A stretch of 11,095 nt of DNA from assembly GCA_021795055.1 (NCBI GenBank), contig JAJYPW010000018.1:1-11095 (forward strand), in the 5' to 3' direction. The DNA comes from Thermoplasmata archaeon. Its GTDB lineage: Archaea > Thermoplasmatota > Thermoplasmata > Thermoplasmatales > Thermoplasmataceae. The notes beneath the pieces were generated by a model, which worked only from the letters and a program-made list of their open reading frames with translations, had not been told where the DNA came from and did no database searches. The position numbers and the translations under genes are program-made. Shown here piece by piece: positions 1 through 6,996 of the stretch; positions within the stretch are counted from its first letter, which is position 1, and each line of letters starts with the position of its first letter.

Positions 1-1
1 C

Positions 2-901
2 GAGGAAATTGACCGCGACTGGTTTCCGGCCCCATTCGGGCAGGACGATCAGAACGGAACACTCAATCACATTTCCGGTGAAAAGATAATTCGATCATTG
101 CAGATGCCAAAACTGGGAAAAATATTCAGGCTCTCACATCCGATGAGCGAGAGAATGGCATACAGGCAGACTCATGGTTCTTATTTTTTCACTACTTCGT
201 TGAGATCGACAGATTATCACTCCCCTTTCAAAGGTGAGACGGAGAACAAGTTCGGCGCGAATATAGGGCGGCTCGAACTCTCGGATCACTCCGGTACCCA
301 CCTCGACTCGCTGAATCACATCTCAATCGGAGGCAGGCTCTATAACGGCCACAATGCATCGGATGTCATAGGCCCGCGCGGGTCTTCCATACTGGGCATA
401 GATTCGACCCCTCCCATAGTCACCCGCGGGTTAATCATCGATCTTCCATCCATCAGAGGCGTTGACGTAGTGGAGGATTCCGGACCATCTGAAAAGGAGA
501 TTTCAACATTCTTCCGGGAGCATGAAATTGCCCCTGAAAAGGGGGATGCGGTATTCCTGTACACTGGTGCGAGCCGGTTGTGGAATGACCCTGACAGGTT
601 CTCTGGTTTTTATGAAAGGTCCTCAGGGATAGGAATGGAATGCGCCAGGTGGCTGGTCAGGAACATGTTTTCACTCTCGGGATCCGATTCCCCATCAAGC
701 GAGGTTTCTCCGCCCGAGATCAGGGGCGCAGTGCTTCCGGTACACCAGTACCTCATCACTATAAACGGCATGAGGATCATTGACAATATGAAGCTGGACG
801 AAGTGTGCTCCAGCGGTGTTTACGAATTTCTGTTCATTTGCGCTCCGCTTGCTCTGTCAGGCGGGACGGGATCGCCTGTTTCTCCACTGGCAATTGTATA
901 A
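2..901 (+). CDS. Cyclase family metal-dependent hydrolase (kynurenine formamidase-like), 5'-truncated by window edge
   Basis: Metal-dependent amide or ester hydrolase of the cyclase/kynurenine formamidase family (PF04199); the substrate cannot be told from sequence. The frame is open from base 2 to the TAA at 899-901 (299 residues visible). The residues before the TTG at 98 and ATG at 104 look like family sequence: WFPAPFGQDDQNGTLNHIS matches the usual 'fGadDeiGtlN.it' N-terminus, so the true start lies upstream of the window and neither internal codon is the start. The metal-binding signature HSGTHLDSLNH is at visible residues 96-106, the usual Pro being Leu. A D..xxE element (D229, E234), VHQYLITINGM (247-257) and GVYEFLFICAPLALSGGTGS (272-291) are the conserved C-terminal blocks. 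Full-length relatives are slightly over 300 residues, so only a few tens are missing. It converges on the GtrA gene with a 14-nt gap. Family certain; substrate unknown. Confidence 0.9.
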   Translation, partial: EEIDRDWFPAPFGQDDQNGTLNHISGEKIIRSLQMPKLGKIFRLSHPMSERMAYRQTHGSYFFTTSLRSTDYHSPFKGETENKFGANIGRLELSDHSGTHLDSLNHISIGGRLYNGHNASDVIGPRGSSILGIDSTPPIVTRGLIIDLPSIRGVDVVEDSGPSEKEISTFFREHEIAPEKGDAVFLYTGASRLWNDPDRFSGFYERSSGIGMECARWLVRNMFSLSGSDSPSSEVSPPEIRGAVLPVHQYLITINGMRIIDNMKLDEVCSSGVYEFLFICAPLALSGGTGSPVSPLAIV

Positions 902-915
902 GCCTGCGCTGCAAA

Positions 916-1386
916 TCATGCCTGCCTCACCATGATATCAATCTTCCAGACTATCTTCATGCTGATCAGGTAATTTAGGGGGAAGGCTACCAGAGTTCCT
1001 ATGAAAGTGCCGATGTAGGGAAGAATGCCAAAATAATAGAACAGAAACAGTTGCACGGCTATGGAAACGACATTACCGAAGGCATACACTCCCTCGAATA
1101 GGAGGAGCCTTTCTACCCACTTCAGTGCCCCCTTTGGGTGGTATCCATCCCCTGCAGTTGACCAGTGTTCGTTTATGGAGAAGCCGAACATGACGCTCAG
1201 GAATGCGGAAACGACATCAATTTCCGGCAGCGCCGATGTCGAAAAAAGCCTTATGCCGATGTAGAGAAGGAGTTCGACAAAAAGGAATCCTCCAATGCCG
1301 GCGATCAGGAATTTAACCCCGCGTTTCGCGTTGGCTTTAACTGTCAGCAGCAGAGCCTGTGCTGTCAGTCTTTTTCTATTTTCCAT
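916..1386 (-). CDS. GtrA family membrane protein
   Basis: Small GtrA-like membrane protein (PF04138), 156 residues, a normal size for a stand-alone member. About four membrane segments can be drawn, near residues 24-46, 58-76, 92-116 and 120-146. The last carries the family-like ending FPLNYLISMKIVWK (135-148), and INEHWST (71-77) sits where GtrA proteins have an N..wTF motif. Family knowledge: GtrA proteins are linked to flipping or delivery of polyprenyl-phosphate sugars in surface polysaccharide synthesis, although direct biochemistry is sparse. The ATG at 1386 lies inside the 3' end of the upstream gene (22-nt overlap, same strand). No good ribosome site precedes it, so translation is probably coupled. 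No alternative ATG, GTG or TTG exists in the first 20 codons. It directly follows a gene that itself ends in a GtrA domain, giving two GtrA modules in tandem. Family likely; role inferred. Confidence 0.85.
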   Translation of the reverse strand: MENRKRLTAQALLLTVKANAKRGVKFLIAGIGGFLFVELLLYIGIRLFSTSALPEIDVVSAFLSVMFGFSINEHWSTAGDGYHPKGALKWVERLLLFEGVYAFGNVVSIAVQLFLFYYFGILPYIGTFIGTLVAFPLNYLISMKIVWKIDIMVRQA

Positions 1387-2354
1387 ACCAGGTAGTCAAT
1401 GCCAAGGTAATTCACCAGGAAACCCAGAAATATCCCAATCAGGTTTGCGTAAAGGTAGAACATGAAAGGGACGAGCGAAAGACCCACCACGTAATTCACG
1501 GTCGCCCCAAGTGCTGTGACGGTGTTATACCTGAGCAGCCTCAGGATTACCGATCCATGCCTCCTGTCAGAAAAAGTCCATACGTTGTTGAAAGTGAAAT
1601 TCCAAAGGATTGACATCTCAATGGAAAGCAGCAGTGCAACGGGTATGATCAAGCCGGAGAGGCTGTGGAAAAGGTATTCCGCACCCTCGTTTATTCCTAT
1701 TCCCGTAATTCCGACCAGCCCAAACTTCACAGCACGGTATCTCGAAAGCCTGAGCAGGCTGAATGCATATGCAAAGAAGCCTCCTGCAAAAGCCCTGGCA
1801 GATATTTCCCTGCCATACTGTATCTCCGAAATTCGTGCAGACCTGTTTTTGATGATGAGTTCAGGGAGAATGGTTTCCGGCGAAGTGCTAAGGTCTATCC
1901 CGTAAAGCATGCTCTTCCTTGCGATGAAGAACGGGGAGAGGGGATCTGAGATTACGTTCATCTCCCTGACCAGTAATTTTATTATTGCAGTCTTTAGATC
2001 GAATCTCCTCTTTTTATCAGAATAGCGGGAAGCCACAACAATGTCGTAACCGTGCTCTGCTTCCTCAATCATCCGGGTTATCGTTTCCATGGAACAGATA
2101 CGGTTGGATCTGACGATGGCAAAATACTCGCCTGGAGAATTATCGAGCGTATCCTGCAGATCCTTCAGGAAGTCACCTGATCCGTTTACCCGGACAACGC
2201 TTCCCCCCTCACTCATGAATCCTTCAATCGTCCTGTCTTTAGGGTTGACTATGAACAGATCCATCTCAACGTTCTGTTCTCTGGCCAGTTCCACAACATT
2301 CTCCGGCCTGAAATCGGCTGATTCTACAATTATTTGAAGTGATAATCTTGGCAT
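1365..2354 (-). CDS. Degenerate GT2 glycosyltransferase (DPM1-like) fused to GtrA domain
   Basis: A 329-residue protein with the DPM1-GtrA architecture. Residues 1 to about 200 follow a GT2 GT-A fold and about 206-326 form a GtrA domain with four membrane segments, including the typical LWNFTFNNVWTF (250-261) and FLVNYLGIDYLVWK (312-325). The GT2 half aligns well with the intact GT2 at 3615-4478 around YDIVVASRY (103-111) versus LDLLVASRY and ISDPLSPFFIARK (135-147) versus LSDPLSGFFVLRK. The catalytic positions are lost: the VDDGSTDGT loop is VNPKDRTIEG (36-45), the DSD metal motif is RSN (82-84), and the RLGGESK acceptor loop is EISARAF (183-189). The N-terminal 'viPvlNE' strand is also changed. 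Catalysis therefore looks unlikely, and a structural or regulatory role for the GtrA part is inferred. An AAAGGA ribosome site lies 7 nt before the ATG. It heads a two-gene unit with the 22-nt-overlapping GtrA gene. Confidence 0.85.
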   Translation of the reverse strand: MPRLSLQIIVESADFRPENVVELAREQNVEMDLFIVNPKDRTIEGFMSEGGSVVRVNGSGDFLKDLQDTLDNSPGEYFAIVRSNRICSMETITRMIEEAEHGYDIVVASRYSDKKRRFDLKTAIIKLLVREMNVISDPLSPFFIARKSMLYGIDLSTSPETILPELIIKNRSARISEIQYGREISARAFAGGFFAYAFSLLRLSRYRAVKFGLVGITGIGINEGAEYLFHSLSGLIIPVALLLSIEMSILWNFTFNNVWTFSDRRHGSVILRLLRYNTVTALGATVNYVVGLSLVPFMFYLYANLIGIFLGFLVNYLGIDYLVWKIEKD

Positions 2355-2361
2355 TCGGATG

Positions 2362-2368
2362 TCCTTTT
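2362..2368 (-). promoter_or_regulatory. Ribosome binding site of the GT2-GtrA fusion gene
   Basis: Reading on the minus strand, AAAAGGA ends 7 nt before the ATG at 2354. This is good spacing for a weak Shine-Dalgarno site and supports that ATG as the start. Confidence 0.45.
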
Positions 2369-2398
2369 ACTCATAGAGTAGAAAAGTTATGCCCACGT

Positions 2399-2412
2399 AT
2401 ATGATAAATTTT
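2399..2412 (-). promoter_or_regulatory. Putative archaeal TATA-box promoter for GT2-GtrA operon
   Basis: On the minus strand the AT-rich element AAAATTTATCATAT stands out from its surroundings. A start site about 26 nt downstream would fall near 2380, giving a leader of roughly 25 nt that includes the AAAAGGA ribosome site. This fits an archaeal TFB/TBP promoter by position and composition only. Confidence 0.4.
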
Positions 2413-2478
2413 CCTCAGGCGGGGTTTTGTTTATGTCCCGAGCGCATGAAATCGTATATCACCCGATCTATATCCATG

Positions 2479-2499
2479 GCCTGAAATCAGCCTTCAGGC
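2479..2499. repeat. Perfect inverted repeat spanning the stop codon of the aldolase-like gene
   Basis: GCCTGAA (2479-2485) and TTCAGGC (2493-2499) form a 7-bp perfect stem with a 7-nt loop. The right arm contains part of the TGA stop (2494-2496, minus strand) of the DapA-like gene. In RNA it would fold at the very end of that message. No T-run follows on the minus strand, so it does not look like a classical terminator. A role in 3'-end stability, or chance, are both possible. Confidence 0.4.
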
Positions 2500-3411
2500 A
2501 TATTTTCCCTGGGTGAAGGATTCTGTCATCCTGCCCGTCCAGTCAAGCATTGCGGCAACATCCTTCTTCATATGATCCGGCAAATCGCCTCCAGGAATCC
2601 GCACAGTACTCTCCTTAAAGATGCCCAAGAGCTTCAAAATCTCCTTTTTAACTGCTACTGTCCTTTCCGGCGTATACACCGCAAGCGGAAGGGTCTTCAG
2701 GAACAGATCCAGGGCTCTTTCCTTATTGCCGCTCCGGTAAAGCTTCCATAGCTCGACGAGATGGAAGGGGACAGGCGCGGACGTGAGAATTCCATCTATT
2801 CCAAGTTCCATTTCCCAGTAAAGGTTCCTCCCGTTGGTTGCCCCATAGATTGCCAGCTCTTTCCCGAATGCTTTCCTCAAAGCGGCTATCTTCTCCTGTG
2901 AAGGCTGATCTTCAACTTTGATGCCCGTCACCATGCTGCAATCGCCAAGGATTCTTTCGATCAGCGGGATGGATAAGCGGGAAAATCCAAGTGTGGGGTT
3001 GTCAAGTATGATGATCTCCTTCTCCGCCACGCGATCCACCGCCCTGAAACGCCCGAGCACCTCCTCTTCTGTGGCATCCGGTTTTTTCTGTGGTGCCAGA
3101 AGCAAAGCGCTGGCACCGATTTCCTGCGCGTATTCGGCAGCTTCGACCGTACTTCTGTCGGTTTCCCGCCCTACCCCGGATACCACGGGAATTTTACCCG
3201 ATACGCAATCCATAACCTTCCTGAGTATGCTGCGCCTTTCCTTCTCTTCCATCCACTGGGATTCCGAAACCTCTCCAAGGCAGGCTAAGCCGTCCACTCC
3301 GCTATCCACGTAGTATCTGGTTAGCTTCTCCAGGTCTTCGAAGTCAATGCTTCCCTTGAGGTTGAAGGGAGTCAGCAAAATCGGAAAAACTCCCTTTATT
3401 GAGGATTGCAT
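2494..3411 (-). CDS. DapA/N-acetylneuraminate lyase superfamily protein, atypical subfamily
   Basis: Class I aldolase-like (beta/alpha)8 barrel of the DapA/NAL superfamily (PF00701), 305 residues from the chosen start, the usual length. The start MQSSIKGVFPILLTPF aligns with family N-termini. An upstream ATG at 3435 would add eight residues, but a TATA-like element overlaps it and points to a leaderless transcript beginning at the ATG chosen here. Numbering from this start, the Schiff-base lysine is expected at K165 in GIKVEDQPS. The canonical GTTGE threonine motif reads GLACLGEVSES (41-51), and the 'YN.P' tyrosine is Asp in LDNP (136-139). The pattern resembles, as I recall it, a DapA-like subfamily with GE-K/H-L, QD-P and K-ED-P motifs, so it is probably not a true dihydrodipicolinate synthase or KDG aldolase. 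No lysine or sugar-acid pathway genes are adjacent. Superfamily certain; reaction unknown. Confidence 0.88.
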   Translation of the reverse strand: MQSSIKGVFPILLTPFNLKGSIDFEDLEKLTRYYVDSGVDGLACLGEVSESQWMEEKERRSILRKVMDCVSGKIPVVSGVGRETDRSTVEAAEYAQEIGASALLLAPQKKPDATEEEVLGRFRAVDRVAEKEIIILDNPTLGFSRLSIPLIERILGDCSMVTGIKVEDQPSQEKIAALRKAFGKELAIYGATNGRNLYWEMELGIDGILTSAPVPFHLVELWKLYRSGNKERALDLFLKTLPLAVYTPERTVAVKKEILKLLGIFKESTVRIPGGDLPDHMKKDVAAMLDWTGRMTESFTQGKYA

Positions 3412-3433
3412 TTTCTGACGATCTTTACGCGGC

Positions 3434-3447
3434 ATTTATTACTTTTG
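3434..3447 (-). promoter_or_regulatory. Putative TATA-box promoter of the DapA-like gene
   Basis: The minus strand reads CAAAAGTAATAAAT here, an A-rich BRE-like stretch followed by TAATAAAT centred near 3438. A start site 26-27 nt downstream would be 3411-3412, exactly the second in-frame ATG. The element overlaps the first ATG (3433-3435), which argues against that codon being translated. Confidence 0.5.
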
Positions 3448-3614
3448 AATCGTGCGCCAATGAGGATGGAGTAACATACTTATTCCCTGTGCCTATGCGG
3501 GTTGAAATCAGCCTGGCGGGGATTGGATCGCTTTCAGTCCACACCCGGGCATTCGGTGTCACACTAGATGCTGCATGACCGGCCACACGCTGGGAAGATG
3601 AGAACCTGATAGGG

Positions 3615-4478
3615 ATGGTGAAACAGGACAAGAATAGGTTGGCAGACTCTCCACTTGCTGAAAGTGCAAATGCATCGCACAGCCCGGATGTGGCAGTGCA
3701 TAGCTATGAACGGCATCCTGGGGAAGAAAAGTTCTCCATAGTCATTCCCGTGCTCAACGAGATAGACAACCTTCCGGTTTTCATAGGGGAGCTGGATGCC
3801 CTGATTTTCGGGAAACAATTACGGGAGATAGGGGAAATAGTTTTTGTGGACGACGGAAGCACTGACGGGACTCTGGATTTCCTTGACAGGCTTGCGGCAG
3901 ACAAGTCAAAAGAATACAGCGTGAAAGTGCTGAAAAGATCGACAAAACTTGGATCCGCCAACGCAGAGCTTGCCGGATGCAAAATAGCCGCTTACGATAC
4001 AATATTGAAGATGGATTCTGACATGCAGCATCCCATAAGGTATATAGAAAACCTCGTAAGGGCATGGAACCCCGATCTGGACCTGCTTGTCGCTTCACGC
4101 TATCTTGAGGGGGGAGGCAACGACTGGTCGCCGCTTCGCGGCATAATAAGCAGGTCTGCACAGATGATCGCCAGGATATTCATACGGAATTCTGGAAAGC
4201 TGAGCGATCCACTTTCCGGTTTTTTCGTTCTGAGGAAGACCCTGGTTCTCCAGCTTCTCCCCGTGATAAACACAAAAAAACTCATTCTATATATCCTTGC
4301 CACGAAGCGTGATATCAGGGTCGGGGAGATCCCTTATGTAATGAAGGATCGCCTGGGCGGGGAGTCAAAAATTGTCGATAACAGCATGAAGTTCGTGCAG
4401 CAGTATTTCATTGAAATCCTGACGTACCGGAAACTTGCAAGACAGATAAAGAAGGCATCGGGGAGCGGCCGCCGCTGA
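3615..4478 (+). CDS. GT2 family glycosyltransferase, DPM1-like (polyprenyl-phosphate sugar synthase)
   Basis: A 287-residue GT2 enzyme expected to transfer a sugar from a nucleotide donor to a polyprenyl (dolichyl) phosphate at the cytoplasmic face. It opens with a roughly 39-residue polar extension, then FSIVIPVLNE (40-49), FVDDGSTDGT (77-86) for donor binding, MDSDMQHP (133-140) with the DxD metal motif, VASRY (159-163), SDPLSGFFVLRK (197-208) and DRLGGESK (245-252). All DPM1-type catalytic positions are present. The C-terminus carries no GtrA or other membrane domain, so it is a soluble or peripheral DPM1-like form; in many relatives GtrA is fused. The ATG at 3615 has no convincing ribosome site, and GTG at 3618 is an alternative. 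It is divergent from the DapA-like gene and converges on the 782-residue membrane protein gene with a 21-nt gap. Family certain; sugar unknown (mannose or glucose most common). Confidence 0.92.
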   Translation: MVKQDKNRLADSPLAESANASHSPDVAVHSYERHPGEEKFSIVIPVLNEIDNLPVFIGELDALIFGKQLREIGEIVFVDDGSTDGTLDFLDRLAADKSKEYSVKVLKRSTKLGSANAELAGCKIAAYDTILKMDSDMQHPIRYIENLVRAWNPDLDLLVASRYLEGGGNDWSPLRGIISRSAQMIARIFIRNSGKLSDPLSGFFVLRKTLVLQLLPVINTKKLILYILATKRDIRVGEIPYVMKDRLGGESKIVDNSMKFVQQYFIEILTYRKLARQIKKASGSGRR

Positions 4479-4499
4479 TCCAGTTACCACGAGAATGAT

Positions 4500-6848
4500 C
4501 TAATTTCTGCTGAAGCCTGAAGAACTGTTCCACGCCGGCGAGACGAGGCTGAAGCTGTAGAACGTCGCATAGAACAGCCCGCTCACGCCGTAAGTCATAA
4601 GGACATAGGACAGTGTCGCTTCCTGTATGGACCATCCGTTGGTGTTGAGAAGATTTGAGATATTGGCAAATGACAGTTCGGAACTGTTGCTTATCACGAT
4701 AAGATTCGTATCGTTGACGTACGTGATGATGTCGCTGGAAATCCCCGGATTGAACCCGATGGTCAGGTTGTCCTTGCCTCCATAAAATGATATCTGCGCC
4801 CCCACTATCAGGGAAGAGTTCTTCGAGTAGAAGGAATAATAGTACGGGTTGCCCCTTAGATTCGTCAGAGAATATTTCAGGGTATATCCACCCGCCGCGA
4901 GACGGCTGACGTTTATTGCGGACGACACGGAAGCGATTGCCCACTGCCTGCTGGCCTTTTTGTTATCCAGGCTCAGATTGAATCCTACCGGCAGGATGCT
5001 GTATTTGAACGAGCCATTACCCACGCCGGACACGAGAGAATAGTTCCAGCCAGGGTATACGGGATTTATGTGCGAGGATGACGAATTCGACAGGTATGAG
5101 GGGAGTGACATGTTTGGATTGCTTATCGGGAAATCCGTCGGAATACTCAGCTTGTCGGAACTGAAGGACGATACAAAGCTGCTGTAATACACCTGGATGG
5201 TGAATGTCACATTATTTGGCAGAAGATCGGCATAGGTGTTGGGAAAGATGTTCACTGAAGATGCCCCGGGGAATATCTGTTTGTCGGTGTGCCAGAGCAG
5301 GGCATTGGGGTTCAATGACAGGGGCGTTGCCATAGGCAGTATCCTGAAATTCAGGTCAAGCGATCCGGGGTCGCCATAGGATGGCGTATATGTCAGATTT
5401 ACCTGCAGGTGCGATATGTAACCTGGAGTCCATAATGGGTCTGAGGCATTCCATACGCCTGTTATATGCACTGGCGAAGACACCGAGGAAACATCGTAAA
5501 TTATGAACCCGCCGCTCCCTATGATCACGGCAATGAAAGCTGCCGCCACTTTTTTCTGGGTAGCAATGCTGAACCTGATATCGGAAATGACATGCGGGTG
5601 GTGGTGAGATCCCATAGTTTTCCTTGCCCTGAATTCCTCCAAAAAATCAGGCATCACCATCAGTATCAGGAACGGCCAGAAGGCTAGATAGTTCTCAAGT
5701 ACCCTGAAATTGAAGATGAAAATGAACATGGGAAAAGCGAAGAATGCATATTTCAGCTCGTTGTAGTAAGTCAGGTAAAGTATAAAGAAGATCAGGAATG
5801 TTACGACAAGCAGCGTGAGGAAAACGTTGGATGAGATATTCAGATACCCCGCAAAAGCGAGGACTGAGGGGCCAATACCGGCACCGAGAATCGGCTGGGT
5901 GTCCACAGAGATTATGTGCCTGAACCACTGTACAGGCTCCATCCATATAAACGGTGCATTGGTCACCAGGAAGCTTGCAATACCCCCGACGATGAAGTCG
6001 ATCCCTGAGCGTGCCTTCCTTCCGTTCTCCCTGTAAATGAAATAGAGGAAGAATGGGAGTACTAGTGCAGCAATCTGCTTGAAGGAAAGCGACAGCCCAA
6101 AGAAAATACCGGATAAAAGGGGATTCTTCCTGTAGATATAGGCAAGGGCGAGGAAAAATACCCAGATAATGTCATCGTCCCCCGTCAGGGAATAATAAGC
6201 ATACTGACCTGAAATCACCATCGCGACAACCAGGAATGGCAGGGTCTCCTCAATGCCTCTCTTCTTGTAGTAATAGGCCAGCAGGAAAAATGAGAGAATG
6301 GCAAAAAAGACTATAATTTCATACGATCTTATTCCAAGAAGCACTGCGGGGATGAAGAGAAGTACGGAAAGGCCAGGGTACACCAGGAAGTCCACTGCCC
6401 CTCCGGTGGTCAGTGGAGTGATAGAATAAGGGGAGAGGTGCGAGTATGAAAACACTCCGGCCATGTTGCTGTTTATGTAGGGGTCCAGTCCATGGATAAA
6501 CTGGTATGCCGCATAGGTATTGCTTGCCAGCTCGTCCGTGGCGTAAGCAGGGAGCACAAATGAAAGCAGTTCGCCAAATATCAGGAACGATACCACGAAC
6601 CCTGCATAGGGAAGGTAGCGCACCACCTTTGGCTCTTCCTCAAGGTAGACGGAGAAAATTGCAAGCAGGGCTCCAATGACCAGGAGGAACCAGTCCATCA
6701 CTATCACCGGGAGCAGCAGATATCCAACTGAAAACCATGACAGGAAGGCGTAGCTGATGAATATCACTGCATAGAGAAGGTAAAGCGATCTCCTGATTTC
6801 CAGTCTCCCGAGCACTTCCTTCAAGCCAGATTTGCCTTCCTGCGTCAA
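4500..6848 (-). CDS. GT-C-like multi-spanning membrane glycosyltransferase with large sequon-rich outer domain
   Basis: A 782-residue protein. Residues about 20-450 hold many hydrophobic spans. The rest, about 452-782, is a non-repetitive Ser/Asn/Tyr-rich domain predicted to be outside. GT-C-like features: an acidic pair after an early span in YATDELASNT (102-111) followed by FIHGLDPY (117-124), LTGDDDIIWVFFLALAYIYR (221-240) and LSLSFKQIAALVLPF (252-266), as in lipid-linked-sugar-dependent transferases (GT39/GT87-like). A His-rich segment SHHHPH (414-419) lies before the last span of the core. The outer domain has 15 N-x-S/T sequons; the membrane core has one (N337). The start is TTG at 6848. 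No ATG is available in frame after the preceding stop; TTG at 6824 or GTG at 6815 are alternatives. A TATA element places transcription only a few bases upstream. Exact family, donor and acceptor unresolved. Confidence 0.8.
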   Translation of the reverse strand: MTQEGKSGLKEVLGRLEIRRSLYLLYAVIFISYAFLSWFSVGYLLLPVIVMDWFLLVIGALLAIFSVYLEEEPKVVRYLPYAGFVVSFLIFGELLSFVLPAYATDELASNTYAAYQFIHGLDPYINSNMAGVFSYSHLSPYSITPLTTGGAVDFLVYPGLSVLLFIPAVLLGIRSYEIIVFFAILSFFLLAYYYKKRGIEETLPFLVVAMVISGQYAYYSLTGDDDIIWVFFLALAYIYRKNPLLSGIFFGLSLSFKQIAALVLPFFLYFIYRENGRKARSGIDFIVGGIASFLVTNAPFIWMEPVQWFRHIISVDTQPILGAGIGPSVLAFAGYLNISSNVFLTLLVVTFLIFFILYLTYYNELKYAFFAFPMFIFIFNFRVLENYLAFWPFLILMVMPDFLEEFRARKTMGSHHHPHVISDIRFSIATQKKVAAAFIAVIIGSGGFIIYDVSSVSSPVHITGVWNASDPLWTPGYISHLQVNLTYTPSYGDPGSLDLNFRILPMATPLSLNPNALLWHTDKQIFPGASSVNIFPNTYADLLPNNVTFTIQVYYSSFVSSFSSDKLSIPTDFPISNPNMSLPSYLSNSSSSHINPVYPGWNYSLVSGVGNGSFKYSILPVGFNLSLDNKKASRQWAIASVSSAINVSRLAAGGYTLKYSLTNLRGNPYYYSFYSKNSSLIVGAQISFYGGKDNLTIGFNPGISSDIITYVNDTNLIVISNSSELSFANISNLLNTNGWSIQEATLSYVLMTYGVSGLFYATFYSFSLVSPAWNSSSGFSRN

Positions 6849-6873
6849 CCTGTTCCCGTGCGTAAGCCTGTAC

Positions 6874-6890
6874 CATTATACTAATTTTGC
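6874..6890 (-). promoter_or_regulatory. Putative TATA-box promoter of the 782-residue membrane protein gene
   Basis: The minus strand reads GCAAAATTAGTATAATG. The TATAAT core is at 6880-6875, and a start site about 26 nt downstream would be near 6852, four bases before the TTG start. This implies a nearly leaderless message and transcription separate from the upstream three-gene operon. Confidence 0.45.
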
Positions 6891-6996
6891 CCACTGAACA
6901 GCCATCTCGTTGCACTGTAGCATAGCCCGGTAAGCCATACAGACATTCCACCGAATGGTTTATCCAAAGAAGACAGCCGTTTCATTTCCCGGGTGC

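Noticed and set aside
98..106. TTG at 98 and ATG at 104 as start of the cyclase-family gene.
   Set aside because: The frame is open to base 2 and the residues upstream match the conserved N-terminal region of the family, so the gene begins outside the window.
3576..3578. TGA read through as selenocysteine to extend the GT2 N-terminus.
   Set aside because: The GT2 domain is complete from the downstream ATG, no SECIS-like element is evident, and the upstream residues have no family similarity.
3498..3580. T-loop-like GGTTGAAATC near 3500 as part of a tRNA.
   Set aside because: No matching acceptor, D-arm or anticodon stem could be assembled around it on either strand.
3425..3631. A 68-residue minus-strand frame filling the gap between the DapA-like and GT2 genes.
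   Set aside because: It has no motif and no ribosome site, and it overlaps the promoter region of the DapA-like gene.
4408..4944. A 178-residue open frame on the minus strand overlapping the GT2 end and the 782-residue protein gene.
   Set aside because: It overlaps two well-supported genes in another frame and has no recognisable domain or coherent composition.
6640..6951. A 103-residue frame starting in the gap upstream of the 782-residue protein.
   Set aside because: It runs through the membrane-spanning N-terminus of the real gene in another frame, and its own composition is not protein-like.
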